Below, one piece after another: positions 1-6,120 of a stretch of 7,327 nt of DNA. The first letter of the stretch is position 1. Each line of letters begins with the position of its first letter. This DNA comes from Candidatus Sediminicultor secundus. Its GTDB lineage: Bacteria; Atribacterota; JS1; SB-45; 34-128. A model generated the notes under the pieces. The model worked only from the letters and a program-made list of their open reading frames with translations. It was not told the origin of the DNA and ran no database searches. Made by a program: the position numbers and the translations under genes. The DNA is taken from NCBI GenBank assembly GCA_002849045.2, contig NCRO01000012.1, forward strand, positions 1 to 7,327, given 5' to 3'.

Positions 1-510
1 GATGGTCCCTTGTGTTATTGCGGAAAAAGAGGTTGTTTGGAAACTTTTTCTTCTGATCAATTTATTATCAATAAAATTAAAGAAGCTTTATCTAACCAGC
101 GGGAAACTATAATAAAAGATTTTTTAAAAAAGAAAGAAGATTTAAATTCTATCACGGTTGATACAGTTCTTAAGGCTGCTCAGAAAGGGGATGTTATCTC
201 AAAGAATATTTTTCAAGAAGTAGGGGAAAATTTAGCCATGGGAATAGTTAACCTTATTTCTCTTTTTGACCCTGAATTAATTGTAGTGGGTGGAGAAGGA
301 GTCAAAGCAAGTGAATTAATTTTTCCAACTATGCTAAAAGTAATTAGGGATAATTTTCCTTTTAAAAAGGAAATTAAGGTTGCTCCTCTTCAACCTGGAG
401 AGGAGGGGTGGATTATTGGCGCAGCTGAATTAGTATTAAGTGAAGTTTTTAAAACTCCTATTTTTAAATCCAAAGGAAGGGTGGCTATTAAATCTGCCTT
501 TCGTTGGTAA
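1..510 (+). CDS. ROK family protein (likely NagC/XylR-type transcriptional regulator), 5' truncated
   Basis: Reading frame is open from base 1 and ends at TAA 508-510, giving 169 visible residues; the N-terminal half lies outside the window. The fragment begins inside the ROK signature: GPLCYCGKRGCLE (visible residues 2-14) holds the C-x-C-G-x-x-G-C-x-E zinc-binding cluster (Cys5, Cys7, Cys12). Further on, DPELIVVGG (residues 90-98) is the conserved glycine turn of the sugar-kinase fold, and IIGAAELVLSEVF (about 138-150) matches the C-terminal helix of the family. ROK proteins are either sugar kinases or repressors with an N-terminal winged helix; the part that would decide is missing. The C-terminal form ending in a VFKTP-like tail, and the sugar importer downstream, favour a sugar-responsive repressor, but that is inference. 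A downstream TTG at base 10 is not the true start because the frame and motif continue upstream of it. Confidence 0.9.
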   Translation, partial: DGPLCYCGKRGCLETFSSDQFIINKIKEALSNQRETIIKDFLKKKEDLNSITVDTVLKAAQKGDVISKNIFQEVGENLAMGIVNLISLFDPELIVVGGEGVKASELIFPTMLKVIRDNFPFKKEIKVAPLQPGEEGWIIGAAELVLSEVFKTPIFKSKGRVAIKSAFRW

Positions 511-520
511 TTTAAAATTA

Positions 521-547
521 GTATCGAGTATCGAGTATCGAGTATCG
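521..547. repeat. Tandem heptanucleotide GTATCGA, nearly 4 units
   Basis: GTATCGA occurs perfectly at 521, 528 and 535, followed by GTATCG-C at 542. It starts 10 bases after the ROK stop codon. The unit is the reverse complement of the GATACTC/CGATAC-type words found in front of downstream genes (874-922, 4418-4452, 6861-6895). Confidence 0.9.
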
Positions 548-560
548 CGTTAGAATACAG

Positions 561-679
561 TAATGAGTAATGTGTAATGAGTAATAAGAAATGAGTTAGA
601 TGGTTAGTTGGTTAAAATAGTCGTTAGTGAATAGTGAATAGTATATAGTGAAGAATAGCGTAGAGTGGATAGCGTTTAG
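561..679. repeat. Degenerate heptad array (TAATGAG / ATAGTGA words), 17 in-phase units
   Basis: Read in steps of seven from 561, the sequence gives TAATGAG, TAATGTG, TAATGAG, TAATAAG, AAATGAG at 561-595; then more diverged units; then TTAGTGA (624), ATAGTGA (631), ATAGTAT (638), ATAGTGA (645), AGAATAG (652), CGTAGAG (659), TGGATAG (666) and CGTTTAG (673). Phase is kept for all 17 units although the word changes. The first block is the reverse complement of the ATTACTC block at 4249-4276, and 619-642 is an exact inverted copy of 7129-7152. Non-coding as far as can be seen. Confidence 0.8.
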
Positions 680-687
680 GATATTAG

Positions 688-723
688 TTATCCAATTACC
701 CGGTTACCCGGTTGGTCAGTTAT
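688..723. repeat. GGTTACCC-type short repeat
   Basis: TTATCCAATTA is followed by direct repeats of the octamer CGGTTACC/CGGTTGG type (around 699-714). The block is related to 4136-4190, which has the same TTATCCAATTA start followed by GTTACCCAGTT and a CGGTTTCCCGG variant. The unit here is eight bases, unlike the heptads on either side. Confidence 0.6.
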
Positions 724-735
724 AAGATATCAGAT

Positions 736-754
736 AAAACCGTAGGACAGGCGT
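736..754. repeat. Small REP-like hairpin (GACAGGC / GCCTGTC)
   Basis: Perfect 7-bp inverted repeat: GACAGGC at 736-742 and GCCTGTC at 748-754, with loop GTCTT. It lies just before the larger palindromic pair at 774-852 and is not followed by a T-tract, so it looks like a dispersed palindromic repeat rather than a terminator. Confidence 0.6.
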
Positions 755-773
755 CTTGCCTGTCAATGTAAAT

Positions 774-852
774 GTAGGGGCACGATGCATCGTGCCCAGA
801 GTAATCAAAAGACAATAAAAAACAGGAAGGGCACAATTCATTGTGCCCCTAC
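774..852. repeat. Paired REP-like palindromes (GTAGGGGCAC ... GTGCCCCTAC)
   Basis: Two palindromes face each other. The first, 778-797, is a perfect 20-base palindrome with arms GGGCACGATG and CATCGTGCCC. The second, 829-848, has 9-base arms GGGCACAAT and ATTGTGCCC around TC. The outermost ends GTAGGGGCAC (774-783) and GTGCCCCTAC (843-852) are themselves inverted repeats, so the 79-bp unit is bounded like a small REP pair or MITE-like element. Related copies are at 4648-4670 (right half only) and 7001-7074 (both halves, more diverged). No transposase is present in the window. Confidence 0.8.
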
Positions 853-873
853 ACCTGAATCTTAGTTTCTGTA

Positions 874-922
874 ACGCGATACTCGATACGCAATATGCGA
901 TACGATATACTAGCGACTAATT
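874..922 (+). repeat. Heptad array before the sugar-binding-protein gene (7 in-phase units)
   Basis: In steps of seven: ACGCGAT (874), ACTCGAT (881), ACGCAAT (888), ATGCGAT (895), ACGATAT (902), ACTAGCG (909), ACTAATT (916). The preceding block CACCTGAATC through TAACGC (about 853-877) links it to the REP pair and recurs at 7074-7098. A TATACT string at 906-911 resembles a -10 box, but no matching -35 is apparent, so a promoter is not claimed. Confidence 0.85.
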
Positions 923-932
923 TTAGAGGAGG
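909..932 (+). promoter_or_regulatory. ACTAGCG-ACTAATT module joined to a Shine-Dalgarno-like AGAGGAGG
   Basis: ACTAGCGACTAATTTT (909-924) runs straight into AGAGGAGG (925-932). The same module precedes the start regions at 4742, 6253 and 7182. Here a second strong site, AAAGGAGG (979-986), lies nearer the real ATG at 995. The upstream site could serve a GTG at 937 (GTG CAT TAG, a two-codon frame) or an in-frame GTG at 932, but the latter overlaps the site itself. Confidence 0.55.
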
Positions 933-994
933 TGTTGTGCATTAGAAATAAGAAATTAAGAAAAATATTTTTAAAAAATAAAGGAGGAAAGAAA

Positions 995-2272
995 ATGTTA
1001 AAGAAAATTAGTTTTGTGATATTAGTAGTATTATTAATTGGAATGCTTACTTCAAGTGTATTTGCAGCATCTAATACTTTGACTATTCTTGGTGTTTGGA
1101 CAGGTGCAGAAGCTGAAGCTTTTAACAAAATGGTAGCTCCGTTTGAAGCTGAAACTGGCATCAAAGTTGAATTTACTGGAACTCGTGATCTTCCCACTAT
1201 TTTAACTACTCAAGTAGAAGCTGGCAATCCCCCTGATGTATCAGCTATACCGAATCCGGGGCAGATGATAGAATTTGCCAAAGATAATAAGTTAGTGGAC
1301 TTGAGCACCTTTATGGATATGGATGTACTACGAAGCGATTACTCGTCAACCTGGTTAGACCTGGGAACCTATAAAGGAAAGTTCTGTGGTGTATTTATTT
1401 CTGCTGATCTAAAAAGTTTAGTCTGGTATAGTCCTAAAGCATTTGCTACTGCAGGTTATACAGTACCAACTACCTGGGAAGAGTTAATTGCTCTTTCCGA
1501 TAAGATGGTAGCTGATGGCAAGACTCCATGGGCTATTGGATTTGAAAGTGGTGCTGCTAGTGGATGGGCTGGAACAGACTGGATTGAAGATATTATGCTT
1601 CGTACCGTAGAGCCAGAGGTTTATGACTTATGGGTTTCCCATGGAATTTCCTGGGTTGATGATAGAGTACAAAGGGCTTTTGAATTATTTGGACAGATTG
1701 CTCTTAATGAAAAATATGTCTATGGTGGCCCCAATGCAGTGCTTACTATTAATTTTGGTGACTCACCAGATGCTTTATTCACTACCCCACCAAATGCTTA
1801 TATGCACAGACAGGCAACCTTTATTAAAAGCTTTATACTTGACCATTTTCCCAATTTGGTCCCGGGAGAGGATTTTGATTTCTTCCCCTTCCCACCCATT
1901 GACCCTCAATACGGAACTCCTGCTTTGGGATCAGCAGATATGTTTGCAATGTTCAATGATACTCCTGAGGCAAGAGCTTTTATGGAATATATTGTTTCCC
2001 CGGAAGCTCAGGAAATATGGGTTGGTGAAACAGGGAAACTTTCTGCTAATAAACGAGTAAATCCTGCAACCTATCCTGATGACTTAACCCGTAAAGGTGC
2101 CAAAATCTTAAGTGAAGCTTCAACTTTCCGTTTTGATGGTTCTGATTTAATGCCATCAGCAGTTGGCGCTGGTTCTTTCTGGACTGGGATGTTAGATTAT
2201 GTAAGTGGCATACCATTAATGAAAGTATTACTGACCATTGAAACTACTGCTTTGGATGCTTATCGGAAATAG
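995..2272 (+). CDS. Sugar ABC transporter substrate-binding protein, AglE-like (family 1)
   Basis: A 425-residue periplasmic binding protein of the family-1 sugar type (COG1653 group). It captures a sugar or oligosaccharide and delivers it to the two permeases encoded next. Start ATG 995 is chosen because AAAGGAGG ends 8 bases upstream and the protein then opens with a clean signal peptide: MLKK, a hydrophobic core to about residue 18, and cleavage near SVFA|AS (24/25). The in-frame GTG at 932 would put 21 charged residues in front of it. There is no lipobox cysteine, so the product is probably soluble in a periplasm. The C-terminal stretch 378-425 (FRFDGSDLMP, GAGSFWTGMLDYVSG) resembles the alpha-glucoside-binding AglE group; the gene order binding protein-permease-permease agrees. 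Alpha-glucosides are thus a likely substrate class, but the ligand cannot be read from the sequence. Two hairpins follow the gene. Confidence 0.92.
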   Translation: MLKKISFVILVVLLIGMLTSSVFAASNTLTILGVWTGAEAEAFNKMVAPFEAETGIKVEFTGTRDLPTILTTQVEAGNPPDVSAIPNPGQMIEFAKDNKLVDLSTFMDMDVLRSDYSSTWLDLGTYKGKFCGVFISADLKSLVWYSPKAFATAGYTVPTTWEELIALSDKMVADGKTPWAIGFESGAASGWAGTDWIEDIMLRTVEPEVYDLWVSHGISWVDDRVQRAFELFGQIALNEKYVYGGPNAVLTINFGDSPDALFTTPPNAYMHRQATFIKSFILDHFPNLVPGEDFDFFPFPPIDPQYGTPALGSADMFAMFNDTPEARAFMEYIVSPEAQEIWVGETGKLSANKRVNPATYPDDLTRKGAKILSEASTFRFDGSDLMPSAVGAGSFWTGMLDYVSGIPLMKVLLTIETTALDAYRK

Positions 2273-2296
2273 AATAAACCGATAAGTTTTAGTTTT
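2259..2296 (+). terminator. Stem-loop with T-rich tail spanning the binding-protein stop codon
   Basis: CTTATCGG (2259-2266) pairs perfectly with CCGATAAG (2279-2286) across a 12-base loop that contains the TAG stop codon (2270-2272). It is followed by TTTTAGTTTT (2287-2296). The shape is that of a weak or partial intrinsic terminator, which would let only part of transcription reach the permease genes. Confidence 0.6.
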
Positions 2297-2335
2297 CATA
2301 GGCTGGGTTTGTTTAAAAAATAAATCCAGCCTATG
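2297..2335 (+). promoter_or_regulatory. Second, stronger stem-loop between binding protein and permease genes
   Basis: CATAGGCTGG (2297-2306) pairs perfectly with CCAGCCTATG (2326-2335). The stem extends inwards by one G-T pair and three T-A pairs, giving about 14 pairs around an 11-base loop. No run of T directly follows, so it is more likely a 3'-end stabilising or processing structure for the binding-protein mRNA than a terminator, as is known for intergenic structures in other binding-protein-permease operons. It also buries the ATG at 2333, arguing against that start for the permease. Confidence 0.65.
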
Positions 2336-2386
2336 ATTACATTAAAATATTTTTATATATCAATTGTCAGAAAGGATAGTCTTTTA

Positions 2387-3256
2387 ATGCGTACTAAAAA
2401 AATTACTCCTTGGCTATATATTGGGCCAGCAACATTTCTCTTATTCTTTTTTTTAGTTTATCCTTCAATTAATACAATATATATTTCCTTTTTTAATTAC
2501 AATTCAGAAAAATTTATTGGTTTAAAAAATTACTTCTATTGTTTTACCAATGAGATTATGCTTAATTCCTTTCGAAATAATGCCCTATGGGTAATAGTAT
2601 TTGTTCCCTTGACGGTATTTTTAGGGTTAATAATAGCAGTATTGTCAGATCGAGTTAAATATGAATCGATCGTAAAATCAGTAATATTTATGCCTATGGC
2701 TATTTCCTTTGTAGGTGCTGGAGTAATTTGGAAATTCGTTTACGCTTATAGGCCCGCTTCAGCTGCTCAGACTGGCATTCTTAACGCAATTCGTTCATTT
2801 TTTAGTTCAGAACCTTTACCCTGGTTAATTGAAAAACCCTGGCTAAATAATCTTTGTTTAATTATGGTAGGGGTATGGATATGGACAGGGTTTTGTATGG
2901 TAATATTATCAGCGAGCTATAAAGGCATACCCCGTGAATTATTAGAAGCTGCAAGAGTAGATGGCGCTACTGAATTCAAAATATTCTGGAAAATTATTTT
3001 ACCTTTGATGAAACCTACCCTTGCAGTAGTAGCTACCACAATGACTATCAATGTTCTTAAAGTATTTGATATTGTCTATGTAATGACCAATGGAAATTTT
3101 AATACCGAGGTTGTTGCCAACCGAATGTATAAAGAGATGTTTCTATTTAGAAATTTTGGCAGAGCAAGTGCGATTGCAGTCATCTTATTAATACTCATAG
3201 TTCCTATGATAATAATTAATATCCAACGATTTAGGGAACAGGAGGCTATAAGATGA
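2387..3256 (+). CDS. Sugar ABC transporter permease, AglF/MalF-like
   Basis: A 289-residue inner-membrane permease of the MalF-type sugar importers. Six hydrophobic segments are visible: about 10-31, 63-85, 97-117, 158-180, 210-235 and 262-283. The cytoplasmic coupling loop is intact at about 184-209: ELLEAARVDGATEFKIF, with the EAA triplet at 187-189 and the conserved glycine at 193; this loop docks on the ATPase. The segment YRPASAAQTGILNAI, in a periplasmic loop, is typical of the alpha-glucoside AglF group. Start ATG 2387 is preferred: AAAGGA (2371-2376) lies 10 bases upstream and the protein begins MRTKKITPWLYIGP as relatives do. An in-frame ATG at 2333 would add 18 residues, has no ribosome site and lies inside a hairpin. 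The gene overlaps the next by four bases (ATGA), implying coupled translation. Confidence 0.93.
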   Translation: MRTKKITPWLYIGPATFLLFFFLVYPSINTIYISFFNYNSEKFIGLKNYFYCFTNEIMLNSFRNNALWVIVFVPLTVFLGLIIAVLSDRVKYESIVKSVIFMPMAISFVGAGVIWKFVYAYRPASAAQTGILNAIRSFFSSEPLPWLIEKPWLNNLCLIMVGVWIWTGFCMVILSASYKGIPRELLEAARVDGATEFKIFWKIILPLMKPTLAVVATTMTINVLKVFDIVYVMTNGNFNTEVVANRMYKEMFLFRNFGRASAIAVILLILIVPMIIINIQRFREQEAIR

Positions 3257-4113
3257 TAAAAAAGTTAATTTCAATGTTTTCACATGGGCCTCTTCATTTA
3301 GTAATAATTATTGTTGCTTTAATATGGATTTTTCCCAGTGTCGGTTTATTGATAACTTCTTTTCGATCTTCTGCCGATGTAGCAGCATCTGGTTGGTGGA
3401 CTGTTTTTGAACACCCTTTTAGCTTTACCTGCTATACTCTGGAAAATTATCAAGAAGTTATTGTCAAAATTGGTATAGGAAGAGCTTTCATGAATACTTT
3501 ATTAATTACCATACCTGCTACTATTATTCCCATATTAATTGCATCCTTTGCTGCTTATGCCTTTGCCTGGATGCAATTTCCTGGGAGGAGGTTCTTATTT
3601 GTGATTTTAGTTGGTTTATTGGTTGTTCCCCTGCAAATGACCTTGATACCGGTCCTTCGGATTTTTAATAAATTAGGATTGGCTGGTACTTTTCCCGGGA
3701 TATGGTTTGCTCATACTGGTTATGGACTCCCCCTAATAATATATTTATTATATAATTTTATCTCTGGCTTGCCGAGTGAATTGTTTGATTCTTCTTCTAT
3801 AGATGGAGCCACCCCTTTTCAAATATTCACCAGGATAGTAATGCCACTTTCTTTGCCAGCTCTTGCTTCAGTGACTATCTTTCAGTTCTTATGGGTATGG
3901 AATGATCTTTTAGTAGCTCTGATTTATTTAGGGGGGACACCAGATGTAGCCCCTCTTACAGTACGAATAAGTGCCTTAGTCGGTTCTTATGGCCAGGATT
4001 GGGAACTGCTTACTGCCGCTGCTTTTGTTTCTATGGCCCTTCCTTTAGTTCTCTTTTTAGGATTACAACGCTATTTTGTAAAAGGTATTTTAGCCGGTTC
4101 AGTGAAGGGATAA
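3253..4113 (+). CDS. Sugar ABC transporter permease, AglG/MalG-like
   Basis: A 286-residue partner permease. Six membrane segments are visible, the first at about 14-36 (LHLVIIIVALIWIFPSVGLL). The SFRSSADVAASGWWTVF stretch at about 37-53 is characteristic of the AglG group. The last segment ends in RYFVKGILAGSVKG, the usual C-terminus of MalG-type permeases. AGGAGG (3240-3245) lies 7 bases before the ATG, inside the end of the first permease gene, and the ATGA overlap indicates translational coupling. The coupling loop reads ELFDSSSIDGATPFQIF (176-192): the EAA triplet is replaced by DSS at 179-181, while the glycine at 185 is kept. No ATPase or glycosidase gene follows, so the importer must borrow an MsmK/UgpC-type ATPase encoded elsewhere. 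The TAA stop forms the start of a strong hairpin. Confidence 0.93.
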   Translation: MIKKLISMFSHGPLHLVIIIVALIWIFPSVGLLITSFRSSADVAASGWWTVFEHPFSFTCYTLENYQEVIVKIGIGRAFMNTLLITIPATIIPILIASFAAYAFAWMQFPGRRFLFVILVGLLVVPLQMTLIPVLRIFNKLGLAGTFPGIWFAHTGYGLPLIIYLLYNFISGLPSELFDSSSIDGATPFQIFTRIVMPLSLPALASVTIFQFLWVWNDLLVALIYLGGTPDVAPLTVRISALVGSYGQDWELLTAAAFVSMALPLVLFLGLQRYFVKGILAGSVKG

Positions 4114-4150
4114 AATTAATTGGATAACTGGTAAATTATCCAATTAATTT
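4113..4150 (+). terminator. 15-bp perfect stem-loop at the end of the importer locus
   Basis: AAATTAATTGGATAA (4113-4127) pairs perfectly with TTATCCAATTAATTT (4136-4150) around an 8-base loop. It starts at the last base of the permease stop codon. The stem is AT-rich and only a short T-run (4148-4150) ends it, so it may act as a terminator on either strand or simply protect the 3' end. The right arm overlaps the TTATCCAATTA repeat block that also occurs at 688. Confidence 0.5.
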
Positions 4151-4190
4151 AGTTACCCAGTTAATCGGTTTCCCGGTCTGCCAGTCAGCT
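4136..4190. repeat. Second copy of the TTATCCAATTA / GTTACCC repeat block
   Basis: TTATCCAATTA (4136-4146) is shared exactly with 688-698, followed by GTTACCCAGTT, a CGGTTTCCCGG variant and a CCAGTCAGCTG end. Compared with the first copy it is longer and more diverged. Confidence 0.55.
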
Positions 4191-4248
4191 GTGTAATGTG
4201 TTATATGTTACAAGTAATTTGTTTTTATAAATTAATAACTGTAATCTC

Positions 4249-4276
4249 ATTACTCATTACCCATTACTTATCACTG
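4249..4276. repeat. Heptad block ATTACTC / ATTACCC / ATTACTT / ATCACTG
   Basis: Four in-phase seven-base words at 4249, 4256, 4263 and 4270. They are the reverse complement of the TAATGAG words at 561-595, so the same word family occurs in both orientations in different gaps. Confidence 0.75.
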
Positions 4277-4292
4277 CTTTTTTATGCGCTGT

Positions 4293-4344
4293 ACGCTTCA
4301 CGCTAATATACGAGATACGATTCACGAAATATGAGATACTAAGT
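4293..4344. repeat. Heptad block ACGCTTC / ACGCTAA then ACGAGAT to ACTAAGT
   Basis: ACGCTTC (4293) and ACGCTAA (4300) are followed, after a 3-base slip, by five in-phase units: ACGAGAT (4310), ACGATTC (4317), ACGAAAT (4324), ATGAGAT (4331) and ACTAAGT (4338). Same AC-anchored word pattern as 874-922. Confidence 0.7.
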
Positions 4345-4347
4345 TAG

Positions 4348-4452
4348 TGTAAACTTTAGTGAGTAGTTAGATAAAAAGAAGAATGTTACTTTTTCTATCT
4401 TTTCTTTCTCTTTCTTAACTCGATACTCAATACTATATACTCGATACTATAT
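4348..4452. repeat. TGTAAACTTTAGTG block ending in a 5-unit ACTCGAT heptad array
   Basis: TGTAAACTTTAGTG (4348-4361) recurs exactly at 6770-6783. In both places it is followed by an A/G-rich stretch, then a CTATCTT plus T/C-rich tract, then TTAAC or TTTAACGC, then heptads. Here the heptads are ACTCGAT (4418), ACTCAAT (4425), ACTATAT (4432), ACTCGAT (4439) and ACTATAT (4446). The region 4453-4564 that follows is AT-rich, and I see no gene or clear signal in it. Confidence 0.7.
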
Positions 4453-4564
4453 TTAAATACTTGCAGAATTCATTACAATTCTATAAAATAATAAATACAA
4501 GTCTATTGTTAAAGTAAAGGCAAAGCAAAAAGTTTTCTTCTCACCGTATTTTTTTATTTTAATG

Positions 4565-4603
4565 GTATAGGAGTTTTCTTTTTCCGTAATCCCTGATTTA
4601 GTA
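4565..4603. repeat. GTATAGGAG...TTTTTCCGTA repeat, copy 1
   Basis: Similar to 5898-5940: both begin GTATARGARTTT, contain a T-run ending in CCGTA, and continue with an ACCCTAATT/ATCCCTGATT-like stretch. Copy 2 carries an extra TTTCCGTA unit. Confidence 0.5.
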
Positions 4604-4647
4604 GATACTCGCTTAGCAAGGTAAGAAAAAGGCAGTAAAACAGAGAA

Positions 4648-4670
4648 GGCACAATTCATTGTGCCCCTAC
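4648..4670. repeat. Half REP-like palindrome (GGCACAAT / ATTGTGCC, then CCTAC)
   Basis: Corresponds to the right half of the 774-852 pair: arms GGCACAAT and ATTGTGCC around TC, then the CCCCTAC end. The facing left palindrome is missing; instead unrelated AT-rich sequence precedes it. Confidence 0.7.
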
Positions 4671-4709
4671 AAAAGAAAAGTAGAGGTATGGCGTGCCGTG
4701 TCTTCTTGT

Positions 4710-4733
4710 ACTAACGACTAATTTATTTAGGAG
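4710..4733 (+). promoter_or_regulatory. ACTAACG-ACTAATT module plus Shine-Dalgarno AGGAG
   Basis: ACTAACGACTAATTT (4710-4724) is followed by ATTT and AGGAG (4729-4733), which lies 8 bases before the ATG at 4742. This is the shortest arrangement of the module among the four genes that carry it. Confidence 0.6.
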
Positions 4734-4741
4734 AAAAAATT

Positions 4742-5884
4742 ATGAATGAAGAGAGCTTTAAAAAAGAAATCCTTGATTTTGAAGATAGATACCTTTCTCC
4801 TTTTGCTACGAAAAATTGTGAAGCCAGAAGAGAGCGCGAGACATCTCATCCCTTTAGAGGTCCTTATTCAAGAGACCGAGATCATATATTATATAGCGGT
4901 TCATTTCGTAGATATACAGGGAAGACTCAGGTAATATATTTTGCCACAAGTTTTGACGAACAGTTGTCTAATCGGAGTATCCACACTTTACAAGTCTCTC
5001 AGATAGCCCGTACCATAGGGAAAGCTTTAAAGTTAAATCTTGATCTTATTGAGGCTATTGCCCTTGGTCATGATTTAGGACATGCTCCCTTTGGGCATGA
5101 TGGTGAGGAAATTCTTCAGGAAATTTGTCAACAAAGAAAAATAGGTTTGTTTTTTCATAATGTTCATAGCCTTAGAATAGTCGACAAACTTGCTGATTCC
5201 TGCAGAGGGATGAACTTAACCTTTCAAGTAAGAGATGGAATTCTCTCTCATGATGGTGAGATTAACGAGAAATATTTAAAATCGGACAGAGATAAAACCG
5301 AAGCCGATTTAACGAATTATTGCCAGAAAAAATCCCAAGGGAGAGAGATACAGATAGTGCCAGCAACTTTAGAAGGGTGTGTAGTTCGGATGTCAGATGC
5401 CATCTCTTATGTAGGGCAGGATTTTGAAGATGCGATACGAATGGGTATTTTATTAAAGGGTGAATTGCCAGAAGGGATTAAGAGGGAATTAGGGGAAAGC
5501 AATACAGACATTATAAATTCCCTGGTAACTGATATCATAATTAATTCCTATAATCGGGACGAGATAGTTTTTTCATCTGATATTGCTGAAAAAGTTTTTC
5601 AATTGAAACAATTTAACACCGAAAGGATATATAAAAGCCCTAGACTAAAAGGGAAAAAAACGAAGTTGAAAACCGCCTTTGAATTTCTTTTTGAAAAATT
5701 TCTTAGTGCTCTTAATCGGAGCGAGGAAGAATCTCTAATATTTAAAGAATGGATTTTCAATAGGGGGAAAAACAAGGGAGCAGATTATGTAAATAGCAAT
5801 TTACCTGAACAGGTGATAGTGGACTACATTGCTTCTATGACAGATAGGTATTTTAATAATACTTATATAAAATGTAAAAAATAA
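4742..5884 (+). CDS. dGTPase-family HD-domain triphosphohydrolase
   Basis: A 380-residue cytoplasmic enzyme of the deoxyguanosinetriphosphate triphosphohydrolase-like family (COG0232), which removes tripolyphosphate from dNTPs. The metal-binding HD set is complete: H81 (NRSIHTLQVSQIAR), H110-D111 (ALGHDLGHAPFGHDGEE) and D219 (VVRMSDAISYVGQDFEDA). H114 and H119 in the second motif are also the usual family residues. The N-terminal RERETSHPFRGPYSRDRDHILYS region (30-52), then FRRYTGKTQV, is the nucleotide-site region typical of the family. In the third motif many members have YxxHDxEDA; here the first position is Gln226. The length fits the shorter members rather than the roughly 500-residue E. 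coli Dgt. The start is fixed by AGGAG 8 bases upstream. The substrate among dNTPs is not predictable. It stands alone, with repeat gaps on both sides, so it is probably its own transcription unit. Confidence 0.93.
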   Translation: MNEESFKKEILDFEDRYLSPFATKNCEARRERETSHPFRGPYSRDRDHILYSGSFRRYTGKTQVIYFATSFDEQLSNRSIHTLQVSQIARTIGKALKLNLDLIEAIALGHDLGHAPFGHDGEEILQEICQQRKIGLFFHNVHSLRIVDKLADSCRGMNLTFQVRDGILSHDGEINEKYLKSDRDKTEADLTNYCQKKSQGREIQIVPATLEGCVVRMSDAISYVGQDFEDAIRMGILLKGELPEGIKRELGESNTDIINSLVTDIIINSYNRDEIVFSSDIAEKVFQLKQFNTERIYKSPRLKGKKTKLKTAFEFLFEKFLSALNRSEEESLIFKEWIFNRGKNKGADYVNSNLPEQVIVDYIASMTDRYFNNTYIKCKK

Positions 5885-5897
5885 TTTTACTTTAATT

Positions 5898-5940
5898 GTA
5901 TAAGAATTTCTTTTTTCCGTATTTCCGTAAACCCTAATTC
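5898..5940. repeat. GTATAAGAA...TTTTTCCGTA repeat, copy 2, with TTTCCGTA doubled
   Basis: Related to 4565-4603. TTTCCGTA occurs twice in tandem (5914-5929), followed by AACCCTAATTC. It lies 14 bases after the HD-phosphohydrolase stop codon; no intrinsic terminator is seen there. Confidence 0.5.
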
Positions 5941-5956
5941 GTATATAGGATATAGC

Positions 5957-6012
5957 AAAAAACGAAAAGCGCAAAACGCAAAGCCATAGCTCAAAGTTTA
6001 AAATTTGAATAT
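5957..6012. repeat. A-rich heptad array (GCAAAAC words), 8 units
   Basis: In steps of seven: AAAAAAC (5957), GAAAAGC (5964), GCAAAAC (5971), GCAAAGC (5978), CATAGCT (5985), CAAAGTT (5992), TAAAATT (5999), TGAATAT (6006). The reverse complement of 6121-6176 lines up with it unit for unit around CATAGCT/CATAATT. Confidence 0.75.
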
Positions 6013-6120
6013 ATTGTTATATCTATTGAGTTTTATCTTTCTTATCTCGTATACTATATAGCAAAAATGAAAAGATAAATAAGCAGAAACTAAAACTTAA
6101 AATTTAGTATTGAGAGAAAA

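Noticed and set aside
521..679. CRISPR array
   Set aside because: The repeats are contiguous seven-base words without spacers, and no cas gene is near.
778..848. The GGGCAC...GTGCCC palindromes as intrinsic terminators
   Set aside because: Neither palindrome is followed by a T-run, the first copies lie more than 250 bases after the ROK gene, and the same unit recurs upstream of other genes.
910..1197. Minus-strand open frame of 95 codons
   Set aside because: It lies opposite the leader and signal peptide of the sugar-binding protein, has no ribosome site and no recognisable protein features.
1623..2060. Plus-strand open frame of 145 codons inside the binding-protein gene
   Set aside because: Out-of-frame shadow of a clear coding region; composition is unusual (Met/Leu-rich) and no start signal is seen.
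2333..2386. ATG 2333 as the start of the first permease
   Set aside because: It is inside the arm of a strong stem-loop, has no ribosome site, and would add 18 residues not expected for the family; ATG 2387 has AAAGGA at good spacing.
4453..4659. Minus-strand open frame of 68 codons in the gap before the HD phosphohydrolase
   Set aside because: It covers repeat blocks shared with another gap (4565-4603) and part of a REP-like palindrome; no ribosome site.
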